Source: Geomonas azotofigens
GTDB lineage: Bacteria; Desulfobacterota; Desulfuromonadia; Geobacterales; Geobacteraceae
DNA length: 64,000 bases
Direction of reading: 5' to 3'
Assembly (NCBI RefSeq): GCF_018919395.1
Contig: NZ_JAHLME010000009.1
Span: forward strand, 62,001 to 126,000
In this document: in pieces, positions 7,594-16,073 of the stretch
Numbering within the stretch: position 1 is the first letter of the stretch
How the letters are laid out: each line of letters starts with the position of its first letter
Made by a program: the position numbers and the translations under genes
The notes under the pieces: generated by a model
What the model was told of the DNA's origin: nothing
Seen by the model: the letters and a program-made list of their open reading frames with translations, nothing else
Database searches by the model: none

Positions 7594-8228
7594 GTGCCCC
7601 GGTCCTTATCCTCGGTGCGGGAGGACACGCCAAGGTTCTGGTCGAAGCGCTGTTAGCCGACGGTGCCCTGATGGCAGGCGTGGTCGATGCCGACCCCGGT
7701 CGCCTGGGGCAGAGCGTGCTCGGGGTGCCGGTTATCGGAGATGACCGCGTGGTTGAAGATTTCCCGTGTGACACCGTGCGGCTGGTCAACGGCATCGGAT
7801 CCGTTGGCTTGCCGAATCTGCGCACGTCGATCTTCGAACGGTTCTCAGAGTGCGGCTACCGGTTCGCAACCGTGGTTCACCCTTCCGCCGTGGTAGCCTC
7901 GGACGTCGAACTGGGCGAAGGGGTGCAGGTCATGGCAGGAGTAGTACTCCAGCCAAGCTGCCGTATCGGGAGAAACGCCATAATCAACACGCGTGCTTCT
8001 GTAGATCACGACTGTACCATCGGTGACCATACCCATATAGCGCCCGGTGTAACTGTCTCCGGGGGGGTCACCATTGGATCGGGGTGCCATGTGGGAACGG
8101 GTGCGACTTTGATTCAGGGGGTGCGCGTTGGTGACGGGAGTGTGATTGGGGCCGGCGCGGTTGTTACTAAGGACGTTGCGGCCGGGGTGACCGTGGTCGG
8201 CGTTCCGGCTAAGGTGGTGATGCGATGA
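7590..8228 (+). CDS. legH: Sugar N-acetyltransferase LegH (NeuD/PglD-like)
   Basis: A 212-residue protein with an N-terminal Rossmann-like sugar-nucleotide domain (VLILGAGGHAKVLVEA) and a C-terminal left-handed beta-helix made of hexapeptide repeats from about residue 90. This is the NeuD/PglD layout. H129 in ASVDHDCTIGD is at the usual position of the catalytic base. The likely reaction is acetyl-CoA-dependent N-acetylation of the C4 amino group installed by LegC. The stop overlaps the next start. O-acetylation, as by NeuD in sialic-acid clusters, is the alternative. Confidence 0.87.
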   Translation: MSAPVLILGAGGHAKVLVEALLADGALMAGVVDADPGRLGQSVLGVPVIGDDRVVEDFPCDTVRLVNGIGSVGLPNLRTSIFERFSECGYRFATVVHPSAVVASDVELGEGVQVMAGVVLQPSCRIGRNAIINTRASVDHDCTIGDHTHIAPGVTVSGGVTIGSGCHVGTGATLIQGVRVGDGSVIGAGAVVTKDVAAGVTVVGVPAKVVMR

Positions 8229-9274
8229 AAGATTGGAGAAAGACTCTCATAAATGCGGATACGACCCTGCGCGAAACCATTCGCGTTATCGACAGCGGCG
8301 CTCTCAGGATTGCCCTCGTGGTCGATGCCGATCAGAAGCTGCTTGGCACGGTGAGTGATGGCGATATCCGCCGCGGCATCCTGCGGGGTTGCTCACTCGA
8401 AGACAGCGTGCAGCAGGTCCTGAATCGGACCCCGACTGTTGCGGCTCAAAATGAGGCGAAGGATCAGATCCTGGCGCTCATGCGATTGAAGCAGGTCTAC
8501 CAGATACCGGTCATAGACGGTGAGGGGCGGGTGGTTGGGCTTGAAATAGTCGAGCGGATACTGGAAACCCCTCAGTATGACAACTGTGTGGTCCTGATGG
8601 CCGGAGGGTTGGGGTCTCGTCTCAAGCCCCTTACCGACGATACGCCCAAGCCACTGCTCAAGGTGGGTGGCAAGCCGATACTGGAGACGATCCTCGAAAA
8701 CTTCACCCATTACGGCTTCACCAATTTCAAAATTTCGGTGAATTACAAGGGGGAATTGATCGAGGACTACTTCGGGGACGGTTCCCGCTGGGGAGCGCGC
8801 ATCGAGTACCTCCGCGAGAGCAAGAAACTCGGCACTGCCGGGGCGCTTGGATTGTTGCCCGAACGTCCCAACCTCCCTGTACTGGTCATGAACGGTGACG
8901 TGCTGACCAAGGTGAATTTCCAGCAGTTGTTGGAGTTCCATCGGGAGCATCAGGCTCTGGCGACTATGTGCGTCCGTGAGTATGACTTCCAGGTCCCTTA
9001 TGGCGTTGTCACGGTGGACAAGCACAGGATCTTGAACATTGAGGAGAAGCCGGTGCAACGCTTCTTCGTGAACGCCGGAATTTATGTGCTGGAGCCTGAG
9101 GCCCTGGACCTGATTCCAAGGGACACCTTCTTCGATATGCCGACGCTGTTTGAAAAGGTGGTTAGCCTGAAGAAGGAGACCGCGGTTTTCCCTGTTCGGG
9201 AATATTGGGTCGACATCGGGAGGATGGATGACTTCCAGCGGGCAGAAGGCGAATTCGGACAGGTTTTCGAATGA
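8225..9274 (+). CDS. ptmE: CBS-domain nucleotidyltransferase PtmE
   Basis: A 349-residue protein. Residues ~1-115 form a pair of CBS domains and residues ~120-345 a sugar-1-phosphate nucleotidyltransferase with the signature at 125-142 (MAGGLGSRLKPL...PKP). In Campylobacter PtmE makes GDP-GlcNAc, the activated precursor of the legionaminate pathway, and its presence argues for a GDP- rather than UDP-linked route here. The CBS pair suggests control by a nucleotide. It overlaps legH and the next gene by 4 bases each. Confidence 0.87.
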   Translation: MKDWRKTLINADTTLRETIRVIDSGALRIALVVDADQKLLGTVSDGDIRRGILRGCSLEDSVQQVLNRTPTVAAQNEAKDQILALMRLKQVYQIPVIDGEGRVVGLEIVERILETPQYDNCVVLMAGGLGSRLKPLTDDTPKPLLKVGGKPILETILENFTHYGFTNFKISVNYKGELIEDYFGDGSRWGARIEYLRESKKLGTAGALGLLPERPNLPVLVMNGDVLTKVNFQQLLEFHREHQALATMCVREYDFQVPYGVVTVDKHRILNIEEKPVQRFFVNAGIYVLEPEALDLIPRDTFFDMPTLFEKVVSLKKETAVFPVREYWVDIGRMDDFQRAEGEFGQVFE

Positions 9275-10182
9275 AGGCGCTGATCGTTGGTTATGGGTCG
9301 ATAGGTAGCCGACATGCGCGGATTCTTGCTGAACTCGGTTGCGATGTCTCCGTCATCAGCTCGCGCCTCATTGCTGATTATCGCAGGTTCAGCACCATTT
9401 TCGAATCCATCTCCGGGTTTGATCCGGACTACGTGGTAGTAGCGAACGAGACCGCGAAACATCATCTTGCCCTTTGCGAACTGGCAGAGGCCGGGTTTGT
9501 GGGAAAAGTGCTGGTTGAAAAACCACTGTTCCACGAACAGAAACAGATGCCGCAGCACCGTTTTGCAAATGTGTACGTCGCCTACAACCTCCGCTTTCAC
9601 CCTTTGCTACAGAAGTTGCGCCTCCTGTTGGAGGGCGAAACGGTCATCTCCGTCCAAGCCTACGTCGGTCAATATTTGCCAGGGTGGCGTCCTGACAGGG
9701 ACTACCGGGATGGGTACTCGGCCAGCGGCAGCGCCGGTGGTGGGGTGTTGCGTGATTTGAGCCACGAACTCGATTACCTTAACTGGCTTTTGGGAGGGTG
9801 GCAGCAACTCACGGCGCTCGGAGGACACTACAGCGAGTTGGAGATCGATAGCGATGACGTATTCGCGGTAATGCTGACGACAGCACGCTGCCCGGTAGTC
9901 ACGGTGCAGCTGAACTACCTGGACCGGCTCACCCGGCGCGAAATGGTCATCAACACGCGGCAGCACACTATTGGTATCGACTTCATAAAGGGCGAACTCG
10001 TGGTTGACGACGTGCGCCAGCAGTTTTCCGCGGAGAGGGACCACACCTACCGTGAGATGCACCGCTCTGTCCTGGAAGGACCGACTGATTTCCTCTGCAC
10101 ACTCGAGGAGGGACTGGATGTGGTACGAATGGTGACTGCCGCAGAGCGGGCCGTTACTGAAAGGAGATGGATATGGAAGTGA
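9271..10182 (+). CDS. Gfo/Idh/MocA-family oxidoreductase (PtmF-like)
   Basis: A 303-residue protein with the N-terminal NAD(P) fold GYGSIGSRHARIL and EKPLFHE near residue 90, the E-K-P motif of the Gfo/Idh/MocA family, followed by an alpha/beta substrate domain. Position and type match ptmF beside ptmE in Campylobacter flagellin-glycosylation islands, where it has been placed in supply of the amino-sugar precursor. The exact reaction is not clear. It overlaps ptmE by 4 bases and the next gene by about 10. Confidence 0.75.
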   Translation: MKALIVGYGSIGSRHARILAELGCDVSVISSRLIADYRRFSTIFESISGFDPDYVVVANETAKHHLALCELAEAGFVGKVLVEKPLFHEQKQMPQHRFANVYVAYNLRFHPLLQKLRLLLEGETVISVQAYVGQYLPGWRPDRDYRDGYSASGSAGGGVLRDLSHELDYLNWLLGGWQQLTALGGHYSELEIDSDDVFAVMLTTARCPVVTVQLNYLDRLTRREMVINTRQHTIGIDFIKGELVVDDVRQQFSAERDHTYREMHRSVLEGPTDFLCTLEEGLDVVRMVTAAERAVTERRWIWK

Positions 10183-10877
10183 ACCGGCTCTGTACGATCT
10201 GCGCGCGAGGTGGGTCGAAGGGCGTCAAAAACAAGAACATCCGCGAACTACTCGGCAAGCCCCTCATAGCGTATAGCCTTCAGCAGGCGATCGAATCCAG
10301 TTTGTTCCGCACCATAGCTGTCAGCAGCGACTCCGATGAAATTCTCGAGATCGCTGGTAAATGGGGTGCCCAGCACCTTATCAAGCGTCCCGACGAACTC
10401 GCCACCGACCAGGCGGCAAAGATTCCAGCCATCAGGCACTGTGTACGGGAGGTCGAGCGAATCACCGGTACTGCCTTCACGACTCTGGTTGATCTTGACG
10501 CGACCTCGCCCCTGCGAGTTGCGGACGATATCATCGGGGCGGTAAGGCTTCTGGAGGAACGAGGGGTTTCCAACGTCATCACCGGAATGAACGCGAGGCG
10601 CTCCCCTTACTTTAACCTTGTGGAAGCTGATGCGAACGGCTTCGTCCGCCTTGCGAAGAAACTGGAAAGGCCCGTGGTGCGTCGGCAGGACGGCCCAAAG
10701 TGCTATGACATGAATGCCTCTGTCTATGTCTGGCGCCGTGACTGCATGTTCGAGAGTGATTCCGTCTTTAACGGTGACACCCTCCTCTATGAAATGCCAG
10801 AGGACCGCTCTATTGATATCGACTCGGAACTGGACTTTCAGTTCGTCGAGTTCCTTATGAAGGCACGGAGGGGATAG
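10173..10877 (+). CDS. legF: CMP-nonulosonate (CMP-legionaminate) synthetase LegF
   Basis: A NeuA-family cytidylyltransferase of 234 residues that activates the nine-carbon acid as its CMP-sugar. CARGGSKGVKNKNIR at the N-terminus binds CTP, and DLDATSPLR near residue 107 contains the metal-binding Asp. I place the start at ATG 10173: AAGGAG at 10161-10166 is 6 bases away, whereas the upstream in-frame ATG (10167) touches the ribosome site directly. It comes after PtmE/PtmF and before the acyltransferases, completing the pathway. Confidence 0.9.
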   Translation: MEVNRLCTICARGGSKGVKNKNIRELLGKPLIAYSLQQAIESSLFRTIAVSSDSDEILEIAGKWGAQHLIKRPDELATDQAAKIPAIRHCVREVERITGTAFTTLVDLDATSPLRVADDIIGAVRLLEERGVSNVITGMNARRSPYFNLVEADANGFVRLAKKLERPVVRRQDGPKCYDMNASVYVWRRDCMFESDSVFNGDTLLYEMPEDRSIDIDSELDFQFVEFLMKARRG

Positions 10878-10880
10878 TCG

Positions 10881-11444
10881 ATGTTTCTTTCTGAGTTGCT
10901 GCAACGAATCCGCTTTTGGAAAGATGCCGACCGCATCGGCCCCGACATTCCGTACACCCACTGGCGTCTGCACTTCAAGTCGACAATGCTGCGCCTTTGC
11001 AAAGAGAAGTTCCTCCTGTTCGATGACAGTGCCGACTTCAGGCCCGGCGCCTACGCCATCTGCTGTTCCAAGATCTCTATCGGCAAGCGGGTTGTTGTTC
11101 GTCCCACCACGATGTTCTTTGCCGATCCCCGTCCGGGAGGGGCCGGCATCACCATTGAGGATGACGTTATGATGGGATCCGGGGTTCATCTGTACGTGAA
11201 CAACCACCGGTTCGACAGTCCCGATATACCGATCATTGACCAGGGGCACTACGTCTCCGAGCAGGTCGTACTTAAAAAGGGGTGTTGGCTCGGCGCGAAT
11301 GTCATTGTCCTTCCCGGCGTCACCATCGGAGAGAACTCCGTGGTTGGTGCCGGCAGCCTGGTGACGAAGTCTGTCCCGGCAGGGGTTCTTGCCGCTGGCA
11401 ACCCCGCCAGGATTATCAGAAATATCGGAGACCAACTGCCATGA
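10881..11444 (+). CDS. Hexapeptide-repeat O-acyltransferase
   Basis: A 187-residue left-handed beta-helix acyltransferase (WcaF/maltose-acetyltransferase-like). The C-terminal half has regular hexapeptide repeats. NNHRFDSPDIP (about 99-109) carries the His expected as catalytic base, and GAGSLVTKSVPAGVLAAGNPAR is the typical end. It starts 3 bases after legF and its stop overlaps the next acyltransferase. It probably O-acetylates the nonulosonic acid or a sugar next to it; the target cannot be read. Confidence 0.8.
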   Translation: MFLSELLQRIRFWKDADRIGPDIPYTHWRLHFKSTMLRLCKEKFLLFDDSADFRPGAYAICCSKISIGKRVVVRPTTMFFADPRPGGAGITIEDDVMMGSGVHLYVNNHRFDSPDIPIIDQGHYVSEQVVLKKGCWLGANVIVLPGVTIGENSVVGAGSLVTKSVPAGVLAAGNPARIIRNIGDQLP

Positions 11445-12514
11445 GATACACAGCAGCCCTTGATGGCATTCGCGGCATTGCCATCGTCACCGTGTGTCTT
11501 GCCCACTACGGGCTCCCCATCCTCCAACGAGGTGGATTCGGGGTTGATGTTTTCTTTACCTTAAGCGGGTTCTTAATTACTTCTATTCTTCTGGGGGAGT
11601 ATTCCCGTAGTGGCGATATTGGTTTCCGCAACTTCTATGTTCGCCGGCTACTGCGATTATTTCCTGCTCTTTTCTGCCTGCTGATCGTGTATGCGACCCT
11701 GGTCACCCTCTTCGGGAAAAACCTCAGTCGCCACTATGGTGACATCGCACTGGTGTTCTTTTATGTAGCGAACTGGGCTGGTGCGGCTGGCTTGAATCGT
11801 CCGGGCGAACTTGGGCACACGTGGTCTCTCTCGGTAGAGGAACAGTTCTATTTCCTTTGGCCGATCATTCTTTATGCCGTGGTGAAGAGGTGGGGTGGGA
11901 AAGGGCTTTTGGTTGCAAGCTTGACTCTGATGCTGCTTTCCATGTCAGAGACTTTTTATATGTCAACGTCAGCGCCTTGGTGGCGACTCTATTACGGTTT
12001 TGACACTCGCGCTTTCACCCTTCTCTTCGGGTGCTGTCTTGCCACAGCGTTTCACTTCTGGAATGATCGTGTAGTTTTGCCCAAGCCTTTGGAGAAGATT
12101 CTTCCCTTGTTGTCGTTCGGAGGAATCGCTTTGTTCATGCTGAGAAGGGATGCTTTTACCGCTGATCCCACCTTTTTCAGCGGACCAATCTTCATTATCC
12201 CGGTACTAACCTGCGGCCTGATATACCTCGCTGTGAAGCCTGGATTCAAGTTCAGCAAATCGATCCTTTCCACGAAGCCGCTGGTGTACTTCGGGAAAAG
12301 ATCATACGGCCTTTATCTTTGGCATTACTGGATATTGAACGTGATAAACCCTAAGAACATAACTGTATTGTTGGCATGCGCGGCAGCTTCACTGGTCGTA
12401 ACAGAGCTCTCGTTCCGTTTCATCGAGATGCCCTTCTTGTCCTTTAAGCATCGGTTCGCAAAAGATGAAGCCCCTGCGCCGGCTGAGTCATTAACGGAAC
12501 CGGCTGCAGCCTGA
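11441..12514 (+). CDS. Acyltransferase family 3 membrane protein (OafA-like)
   Basis: An integral-membrane acyltransferase of 357 residues with about ten hydrophobic segments. ALDGIRGIAIVTVCLAHYG at the N-terminus and FGVDVFFTLSGFLI are the family signatures, and WSLSVEEQFYFLWP near residue 128 is the conserved inner-face motif. There is no C-terminal SGNH domain. The start at 11441 overlaps the previous stop (ATGA). The role is probably transfer of acyl groups across the membrane to the glycan. From here to about 16,060 the DNA is clearly richer in A+T than the later genes. Confidence 0.87.
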   Translation: MRYTAALDGIRGIAIVTVCLAHYGLPILQRGGFGVDVFFTLSGFLITSILLGEYSRSGDIGFRNFYVRRLLRLFPALFCLLIVYATLVTLFGKNLSRHYGDIALVFFYVANWAGAAGLNRPGELGHTWSLSVEEQFYFLWPIILYAVVKRWGGKGLLVASLTLMLLSMSETFYMSTSAPWWRLYYGFDTRAFTLLFGCCLATAFHFWNDRVVLPKPLEKILPLLSFGGIALFMLRRDAFTADPTFFSGPIFIIPVLTCGLIYLAVKPGFKFSKSILSTKPLVYFGKRSYGLYLWHYWILNVINPKNITVLLACAAASLVVTELSFRFIEMPFLSFKHRFAKDEAPAPAESLTEPAAA

Positions 12515-12541
12515 TCACGATTTGCAGAGGGGGAGGCAGAA

Positions 12542-13318
12542 TTGAAAGGTGTAGATATCGACAATAATGTGGTGGTCATCACCGGTGCAGCCGGACGCAT
12601 AGGCAGCGAGTATACCCGCGCCGTCGCGGCGGCCGGAGCGGTTGCGATCATTGCAGATACGTCTGAAGAAAACGGCACGAGACTCGCCGAGGAGATCAGG
12701 GCAAACTCGGGCAAGGCTGATTTCGAGTTGCTGGACATAACCTGCAAGGAATCAGTGCAGCGGCTGATAACTGTGCTGACGGAGCGCTATGGCAGGGTAG
12801 ATGCTTTGGTTAATAATGCTTATCCTCGCAACAAGCGCTACGGTGCCCGGCTGGAGGATGTGACTTACGACGACTTCTGCGACAATGTCGGCACCCATTT
12901 GGGGGGGTATTTCCTGACGTCGCAGCAGTTCGGGCTGCACTTTCAAAAGCAGGGCTACGGGAACATCATCAACATGGCGTCGATCTATGGGGTCGTTGCC
13001 CCACGGTTTGAGGTTTACGAGGGGACCCGGATGACCATGCCGGTGGAGTACGCGGCTATAAAGTCGGCGGTCATTCACTTGACCAAGTATCTGGCCAAGT
13101 ACTTCAAGGGTTCAAACATCAGGGTCAACTGCATCAGCCCCGGCGGAATTCTCGATGCGCAGCCCGCCGAGTTTCTGGAGAAGTACCGTGCGTTCTCGCT
13201 CTCGAAGGGGATGCTGGACCCGCAGGACCTCACGGGCACACTGCTGTACCTGTTGAGCGACATGTCCAGATTCGTGAACGGTCAGAACATCATAGTCGAT
13301 GACGGATGGGCACTGTGA
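12542..13318 (+). CDS. ptmA: SDR-family oxidoreductase (PtmA-like)
   Basis: A 258-residue short-chain dehydrogenase. It has the TGxxxGxG loop (T14-G-A-A-G-R-I-G21), NNAY at 91-94, S147 and the catalytic Y170-A-A-I-K174. It resembles PtmA, which accompanies ptmE, ptmF and legF in Campylobacter and has been linked to precursor supply for legionaminate. The start is TTG 12542, chosen because GGGGGAGG ends 5 bases upstream and no other start fits. The last 13 bases overlap the next gene. Substrate is uncertain. Confidence 0.75.
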   Translation: MKGVDIDNNVVVITGAAGRIGSEYTRAVAAAGAVAIIADTSEENGTRLAEEIRANSGKADFELLDITCKESVQRLITVLTERYGRVDALVNNAYPRNKRYGARLEDVTYDDFCDNVGTHLGGYFLTSQQFGLHFQKQGYGNIINMASIYGVVAPRFEVYEGTRMTMPVEYAAIKSAVIHLTKYLAKYFKGSNIRVNCISPGGILDAQPAEFLEKYRAFSLSKGMLDPQDLTGTLLYLLSDMSRFVNGQNIIVDDGWAL

Positions 13319-14454
13319 AAAAGGTTGTCTACATCTCCTGGATGCCGCTCAGTGAGAAGGTGGAGCGGGACTGGTACATTTCCTATCTTCAGGAGCATGG
13401 AGTTCCTGTAGAGTATTGGGATGTCACCTCGCTTTTGTTCAGCGAGGTTAGGTTTCAGCCTTCTTTGAATCGCGATTATCTCGTCGCAGTTACCAGCTAC
13501 AAGCAGTTGCAATCCCTTCTGATTGGCTGCCAAGGGGGTGACGCCAACTTTGTAATGCTTGTCAATTATGAGAGTAGATTCAATCGGCTCTACCGGATGT
13601 TGTCCACCTACGGCTGCCGGCTCTTTTTCTTCGAATGGGGAAACTTCCCCATCAAAGCTCGCAGCAGGACAGGAAAATATGCGACGTTGCTCCGTCATCC
13701 TTCAAAATTTATTCGAGAAGTCTGGGGGAAATTGTCGACACTGGTTGGCTCGAAGCTCATGCCAGTGAAGCCGTTCGACGTCGTTTTTACAGCGGGATAC
13801 GCTTCATTTGCCATGCACCCGAGGGCTGGAAAGAAGGTACCGGTAAACCTGTGCGATTTTGATAACTATGTGAGGACAAAGGATGTCGATCAAAGGCTCA
13901 TTCCGGGGCGTTACTGTGTCTTTCTTGATATCAACTTGGCATACCATTCAGATCTAAAGCTTGTCGGATGGGATTTTGTCACTCCGTCCGAGTACGTAGC
14001 TTCGTTGGAGCGATTTTTCGGGATGCTCGAAGAGCGTTACCACGTACAGGTAGTGATAGCTGCTCATCCAAACGCGAATTACGGTGATTTGTACTTTGGC
14101 CGTAAAGCTTTTAAGGGGGCGACACCTGAACTCGTACGCGATGCGGAGTTTGTGATTTCACATCATAGCACGGCTATAAGCTATGCCGTACTCAACAGAA
14201 AGTCGCTGCTTTTCATCTACACGACGGAGATGGAGCGAATCTACCGTGACACCATAGTGGGATGGATGGGAGACTTTGCGGAATACCTAAATCAACCGCT
14301 CTACAACATTGATAAGGTGCAAAGGGCTGAGACCATTGAACTACGGGAGCCTGATCCAGAGCGGTATGACCTCTACAAATACAACTACCTGACCACTCCT
14401 GAGTCAGAGCATAGTTTCACTCGTGATATTTTCCTTGCCGAAATGAAGGCCTGA
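13306..14454 (+). CDS. Candidate nonulosonate (sialic-acid-like) transferase
   Basis: A 382-residue protein that I do not assign to a named family with certainty. It looks like a GT-B glycosyltransferase: an alternating alpha/beta N-terminal half, then a C-terminal half with H254-P255 (IAAHPNANYG) and SHHST at 285-289. An HP motif followed by an S/T-rich motif is how bacterial sialyl- and polysialyltransferases bind the CMP-sugar. It lies between the last pathway gene and the flippase, where such a transferase would be expected. The acidic motif of those families is not clear, so the assignment is an inference. Confidence 0.5.
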   Translation: MGTVKKVVYISWMPLSEKVERDWYISYLQEHGVPVEYWDVTSLLFSEVRFQPSLNRDYLVAVTSYKQLQSLLIGCQGGDANFVMLVNYESRFNRLYRMLSTYGCRLFFFEWGNFPIKARSRTGKYATLLRHPSKFIREVWGKLSTLVGSKLMPVKPFDVVFTAGYASFAMHPRAGKKVPVNLCDFDNYVRTKDVDQRLIPGRYCVFLDINLAYHSDLKLVGWDFVTPSEYVASLERFFGMLEERYHVQVVIAAHPNANYGDLYFGRKAFKGATPELVRDAEFVISHHSTAISYAVLNRKSLLFIYTTEMERIYRDTIVGWMGDFAEYLNQPLYNIDKVQRAETIELREPDPERYDLYKYNYLTTPESEHSFTRDIFLAEMKA

Positions 14455-14467
14455 TTGAGGATATGTT

Positions 14468-16057
14468 TTGACTAAGGTGGCTTCTTTACAAAAGCGGTTC
14501 GCGTTCAAACTCGGAGCCAATGTTTTCGGGATCCTTTTGGGTTTGGTAACCATGTCTTTCGTTCCGCGGGTACTTGGCCCGGAGCAGTTCGGGAAGTTTG
14601 AGTTCATCACCAACAACTTCAAACTCGTCTTTGATACGCTGGCACTGCAAGTACCCGTAGCTTACTTCAACTGGGTATCTCGGAAAGGGCATAAGGAAGA
14701 CACTGATCTCGCTACGGGAGCAACTTTTTATTTTTCACTGGCCATAGCCACACTGTTTGCTCTCTTGCTTGCCGTCTCGCACGCGTTCGGACTCCATGCA
14801 TGGCTGTGGCCCGATATCGCACCGGAGTATCTGTGGGCAGCTTTGGCTTTCACCCTGGTGACCTTTTTGTACCAGTTTTTGGTCTATCTCTCAGATGGGA
14901 AATCGCTGACAGTAGGGTTGGAGCAGATACGGCTGGTACAGAACACTCTAAAGTTCGCTGTGCTGGCATTACTGGCAGGGGGAGGCCTGCTCACTTTGGG
15001 GTCGTATTTGTGGGCACAGGTGGCTGTGGTGGCAGCGACGGTGGCACTATCGGTGAGGTGGCTCTACCGGCAAGATGCATGGCGATTGGCCGCAATCAGG
15101 CCATGGAGGTTTCCTAAGGAAGAGATACAGAACTATGGTGCTTTCGTGTGGGATTACGCGCGTCCGCTTACGCTCCTAATGCTCGGCGGTTTTCTCTTTC
15201 TCTATTTCGACCGGTGGTTTCTGCAACTGATCGGTGGTTCCATGCAGCAAGGTTTCTTCGGGCTATCGGACCGCTTGGGGCAAATTGCTTTTCTTTTTAC
15301 CAGCGCCATGACGCCGTTGTTGACTCGGGAGTTTGCGTTGGCCCATGAGGAAAAGGACCATGCAAGGCTGCTAATACTCTTTGAGCGAATAAAGCTCTTT
15401 CTCTTCATAGCAACAGTGGCGAGTTGTTTCCTGTCTGTCCAAAGTGGCAACATAGTAGCTTTGATCGGTGGAGAAAAGTATAAAGGAGCGATCATACCTA
15501 TCGCGCTGATGGCACTGTACCCGATTCACCAGACATTCGGCCAGCTCAGCGGTGCGTTGATGGTTGCCACTGGGCAGACTGCACTGTATGCCAGACTCGG
15601 CATCATCATGATGGTGGTAAGCCTGCCAATCACATATTTCTGCATAGCCCCGGTTTCTTTTGCCGTCCCCGGCCTCGCCCTCGGAGCCACAGGCCTCGCG
15701 CTGAAAATGCTGACCTGGCAGTTTGTCGGCACCAACGTCCAGTTGTTCTGCAATACACGGTATCTGCGTACTCCTTTCGCGAAATGGCTTGGGCTCCAGG
15801 TCATGATGGTTGCAGTAATCTATGGGATTGCATATACCTCCCATTTGGTTTCTGGCTACTTCAAACTTACGTGGCTGCTCCCGCTGTTGCAGTATCCAGC
15901 TGTTAGTGAAAACCTCATCCTGCATTCTTATCGGCTGATTTCCGCCGGGCTTGTTTACCTCATAGCCATCGCAGGACTGATCTGGATGGTACCTAGCATC
16001 GCGGGGATCACGCGGAAGGACATTATGGTGAATCCTTTGTCATTGCTTAGGAAATAA
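14468..16057 (+). CDS. Oligosaccharide-unit flippase (Wzx-like, MOP superfamily)
   Basis: A 529-residue polytopic protein with about 12-14 membrane spans. The N-terminus FKLGANVFGILLGLVTMSFVPRVLGPEQFG is typical of polysaccharide transporters that flip lipid-linked repeat units to the periplasm. The start is TTG 14468, 7 bases after GAGG; an overlapping ATG at 14463 meets a stop after two codons. It closes the A+T-rich half of the locus. No Wzy polymerase was recognised in the window. Confidence 0.88.
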   Translation: MTKVASLQKRFAFKLGANVFGILLGLVTMSFVPRVLGPEQFGKFEFITNNFKLVFDTLALQVPVAYFNWVSRKGHKEDTDLATGATFYFSLAIATLFALLLAVSHAFGLHAWLWPDIAPEYLWAALAFTLVTFLYQFLVYLSDGKSLTVGLEQIRLVQNTLKFAVLALLAGGGLLTLGSYLWAQVAVVAATVALSVRWLYRQDAWRLAAIRPWRFPKEEIQNYGAFVWDYARPLTLLMLGGFLFLYFDRWFLQLIGGSMQQGFFGLSDRLGQIAFLFTSAMTPLLTREFALAHEEKDHARLLILFERIKLFLFIATVASCFLSVQSGNIVALIGGEKYKGAIIPIALMALYPIHQTFGQLSGALMVATGQTALYARLGIIMMVVSLPITYFCIAPVSFAVPGLALGATGLALKMLTWQFVGTNVQLFCNTRYLRTPFAKWLGLQVMMVAVIYGIAYTSHLVSGYFKLTWLLPLLQYPAVSENLILHSYRLISAGLVYLIAIAGLIWMVPSIAGITRKDIMVNPLSLLRK

Positions 16058-16073
16058 GACAGGTGACAAGCCC

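Noticed and set aside
12542-13318. FabG-type fatty-acid reductase
   Set aside because: The SDR lies inside the nonulosonate operon and has a distinct mid-region; a PtmA-like role fits the context better.
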